From Corynebacterium halotolerans YIM 70093 = DSM 44683 (GTDB lineage Bacteria > Actinomycetota > Actinomycetes > Mycobacteriales > Mycobacteriaceae): DNA of 64,000 bases. Where the stretch lies: the NCBI RefSeq assembly GCF_000341345.1, contig NC_020302.1, forward strand, positions 538,075-602,074, in the 5' to 3' direction. Positions 63,003-64,000 of this stretch are shown piece by piece (within the stretch, counting starts at the first letter, position 1; the number at the start of each line of letters is the position of its first letter). The translations under genes and the position numbers were made by a program. The notes below the pieces were generated by a model. It ran no database searches. It had not been told where the DNA came from and saw nothing but the letters and a program-made list of their open reading frames with translations.

Positions 63003-64000
63003 ATGATGGGCATGTCGATGCTCATGATGTTCTCCCCGCCCCAGGGGCGGGACGTGGACGAAACCCGCCGGACCTACCTGCGGCACCTGGCCGTCCTGCG
63101 GGAGAAGGCCCTGGTCAACGCCGCCGCCCAGCGGGCGCACGAGCTCCACCGCCACCCGGAGCCGACCGACCTGTGGGCGGGCGTCGACAGCCGCCGCCTG
63201 TGGGAGCGCGGCGCCGACGACCCGGACGCCCTCGAGGTGCGCATCGGGCTCGGCGACGCCCCGCTGTGCACGCCGGTGCAGGTCCCGGATCCGGGGGCGC
63301 CGGAGGAGCTCGACCCGGTGTGCGCGGTCAGCCTGCGCCGCATCGTACGCGCCGTCGGCACGCTGCCGGACATGCCCGTGGTGGTGCAGCTGCAGGCCTT
63401 CCGTTTCCTCGGCGTCTCCGGCCCGGGCGCCGGCGACCTGGCGCGCGCCCTGGTCGCCCAGCTGGTCACCGCCCACGGTCCCGAGACACTCGGCCTGCAG
63501 GTGATGGGGGAGGGCTGGGACTGGGTGAAGTGGCTGCCGCACACCCGCGCCCCGGAGCAGGCCGCCCACCGCATCCTCATCGTCGACGACGTGGTCACCA
63601 CCGGCACCGAGGCCTTTCTCGACGATCCGACCTGGACGACGATCATCGACGTCGGCTCCCGTTCGACGACGGCGCTCGGGCTGCGCGCGGAGCAGGAGGG
63701 CCTGGCGCTCGGCGCCGGGGCGGATCTGAGCGTCCACACCGCCGCCGGGGTGGAGATCCTCGGCCGACCCGACCGCCTGCGCACCGAGGACGTCGTGGTG
63801 CTCGCCCGGGCGCTGACCCGCTACCGACGTCCCGACACCGGCGCCGGTTCCGCCGGGTCCGGGGATCTGCTCAGCCTGCTCGGCATCGCCGACATCGACC
63901 AACTGACGGCCGGGACCATGTGGCCGGGCCGGGAGCAGTCCCGCCAACGCCTGGCCGTCCCGGTCGGGACCACGCCCCAGGGTGCGCCGGTGCGCCTGGA
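63003..64000 (+). CDS. eccC: EccC C-terminal part (interrupted; runs off window)
   Basis: From 62998 the frame MMGMSMLMMFSPPQGRDVDE continues the EccC second membrane helix, followed by DETRRTYLRHLAVLREKA, FRFLGVSGPGAGDLARALVA and LLGIADIDQLTAGTMWPG, the N-terminal cytosolic part of the ESX motor ATPase. Further FtsK domains lie beyond the window. The start shown is the first in-frame ATG at 63003; a stop (TGA 62991) lies just before, so no native start remains. On excision it would rejoin 53034-53286 in frame. Confidence 0.85.
   Translation, partial: MMGMSMLMMFSPPQGRDVDETRRTYLRHLAVLREKALVNAAAQRAHELHRHPEPTDLWAGVDSRRLWERGADDPDALEVRIGLGDAPLCTPVQVPDPGAPEELDPVCAVSLRRIVRAVGTLPDMPVVVQLQAFRFLGVSGPGAGDLARALVAQLVTAHGPETLGLQVMGEGWDWVKWLPHTRAPEQAAHRILIVDDVVTTGTEAFLDDPTWTTIIDVGSRSTTALGLRAEQEGLALGAGADLSVHTAAGVEILGRPDRLRTEDVVVLARALTRYRRPDTGAGSAGSGDLLSLLGIADIDQLTAGTMWPGREQSRQRLAVPVGTTPQGAPVRL

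Noticed and set aside
1..64000. tRNA or rRNA genes
   Set aside because: No convincing tRNA cloverleaf or rRNA sequence was found by eye; a covariance-model scan would be needed to exclude them.

Overview
The window comes from a high-GC actinobacterium, almost certainly Corynebacterium or a close relative. The evidence is the ribosomal-protein order, a short LID-less adenylate kinase, a mycolata-type ESX (type VII) secretion locus, and an eight-gene cluster matching the C. glutamicum 4-cresol (cre) cluster at its usual place between rplO and secY. No database search was possible; every identification rests on recognised motifs, gene order and length.

Layout. The backbone is the S10-spc-alpha ribosomal block on the + strand, broken into pieces: rpmC(partial)-rpsQ; rplN-rplX-rplE; rpsH-rplF-rplR-rpsE-rpmD-rplO; secY-adk-map; infA-rpsM-rpsK-rpsD-rpoA-rplQ-(truA). 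Accessory genes fill the gaps. (1) 590-5906: a three-gene translationally coupled NIS siderophore operon (decarboxylase, N-hydroxylase, fused acyltransferase/synthetase) with a DtxR-type iron box. (2) 7.6-15.8 kb: a tandem palindromic repeat array, a BetT-type choline transporter, a formate/nitrite channel, a GyrI-like protein, an aldo/keto reductase, fdhD with a DUF6457 gene, and an M20 amidohydrolase. (3) 19.1-30.0 kb: a DoxX-like protein and the cre operon creJIHGFEDC with an IclR regulator. (4) 33.4-34.9 kb: two tandem L,D-transpeptidases. (5) 39.0-45.3 kb: two PRC-barrel proteins, a DUF998-like membrane protein, truA and a large DUF6541-like membrane protein. (6) 45.4-64.0 kb: an ESX locus (eccB, mycP, eccD, eccC) carrying a lipid methyltransferase/FAD-reductase pair inside it.

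The most striking feature is a 9,711-bp integrative element (about 53,287-62,997) sitting inside eccC. Removing it at a shared 4-bp TTCC core rejoins the two eccC pieces exactly in frame (Ile-Phe-Pro-Leu-Met-Met). The element carries a large serine recombinase beside its right end, a primase-polymerase/ATPase replication protein, an iteron-like origin with an AT-rich core, a Bro-N gene with a probable frameshift, three tiny overlapping genes near the integrase, three unrecognised genes and an AT-rich DUF3800 gene. No capsid, terminase or conjugation genes are recognisable, so it looks like a phage satellite or integrative plasmid. Because EccC is the ESX motor ATPase, secretion should be off while the element is integrated and could return on excision.

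How the genes work together. The siderophore operon would make an N-hydroxy-N-acyl-diamine siderophore of the bisucaberin/desferrioxamine type under iron control. The cre operon would convert 4-cresol to 4-hydroxybenzoate through phosphorylated intermediates. fdhD and the DUF6457 gene point to molybdenum formate dehydrogenase maturation, although no fdhF is in view.
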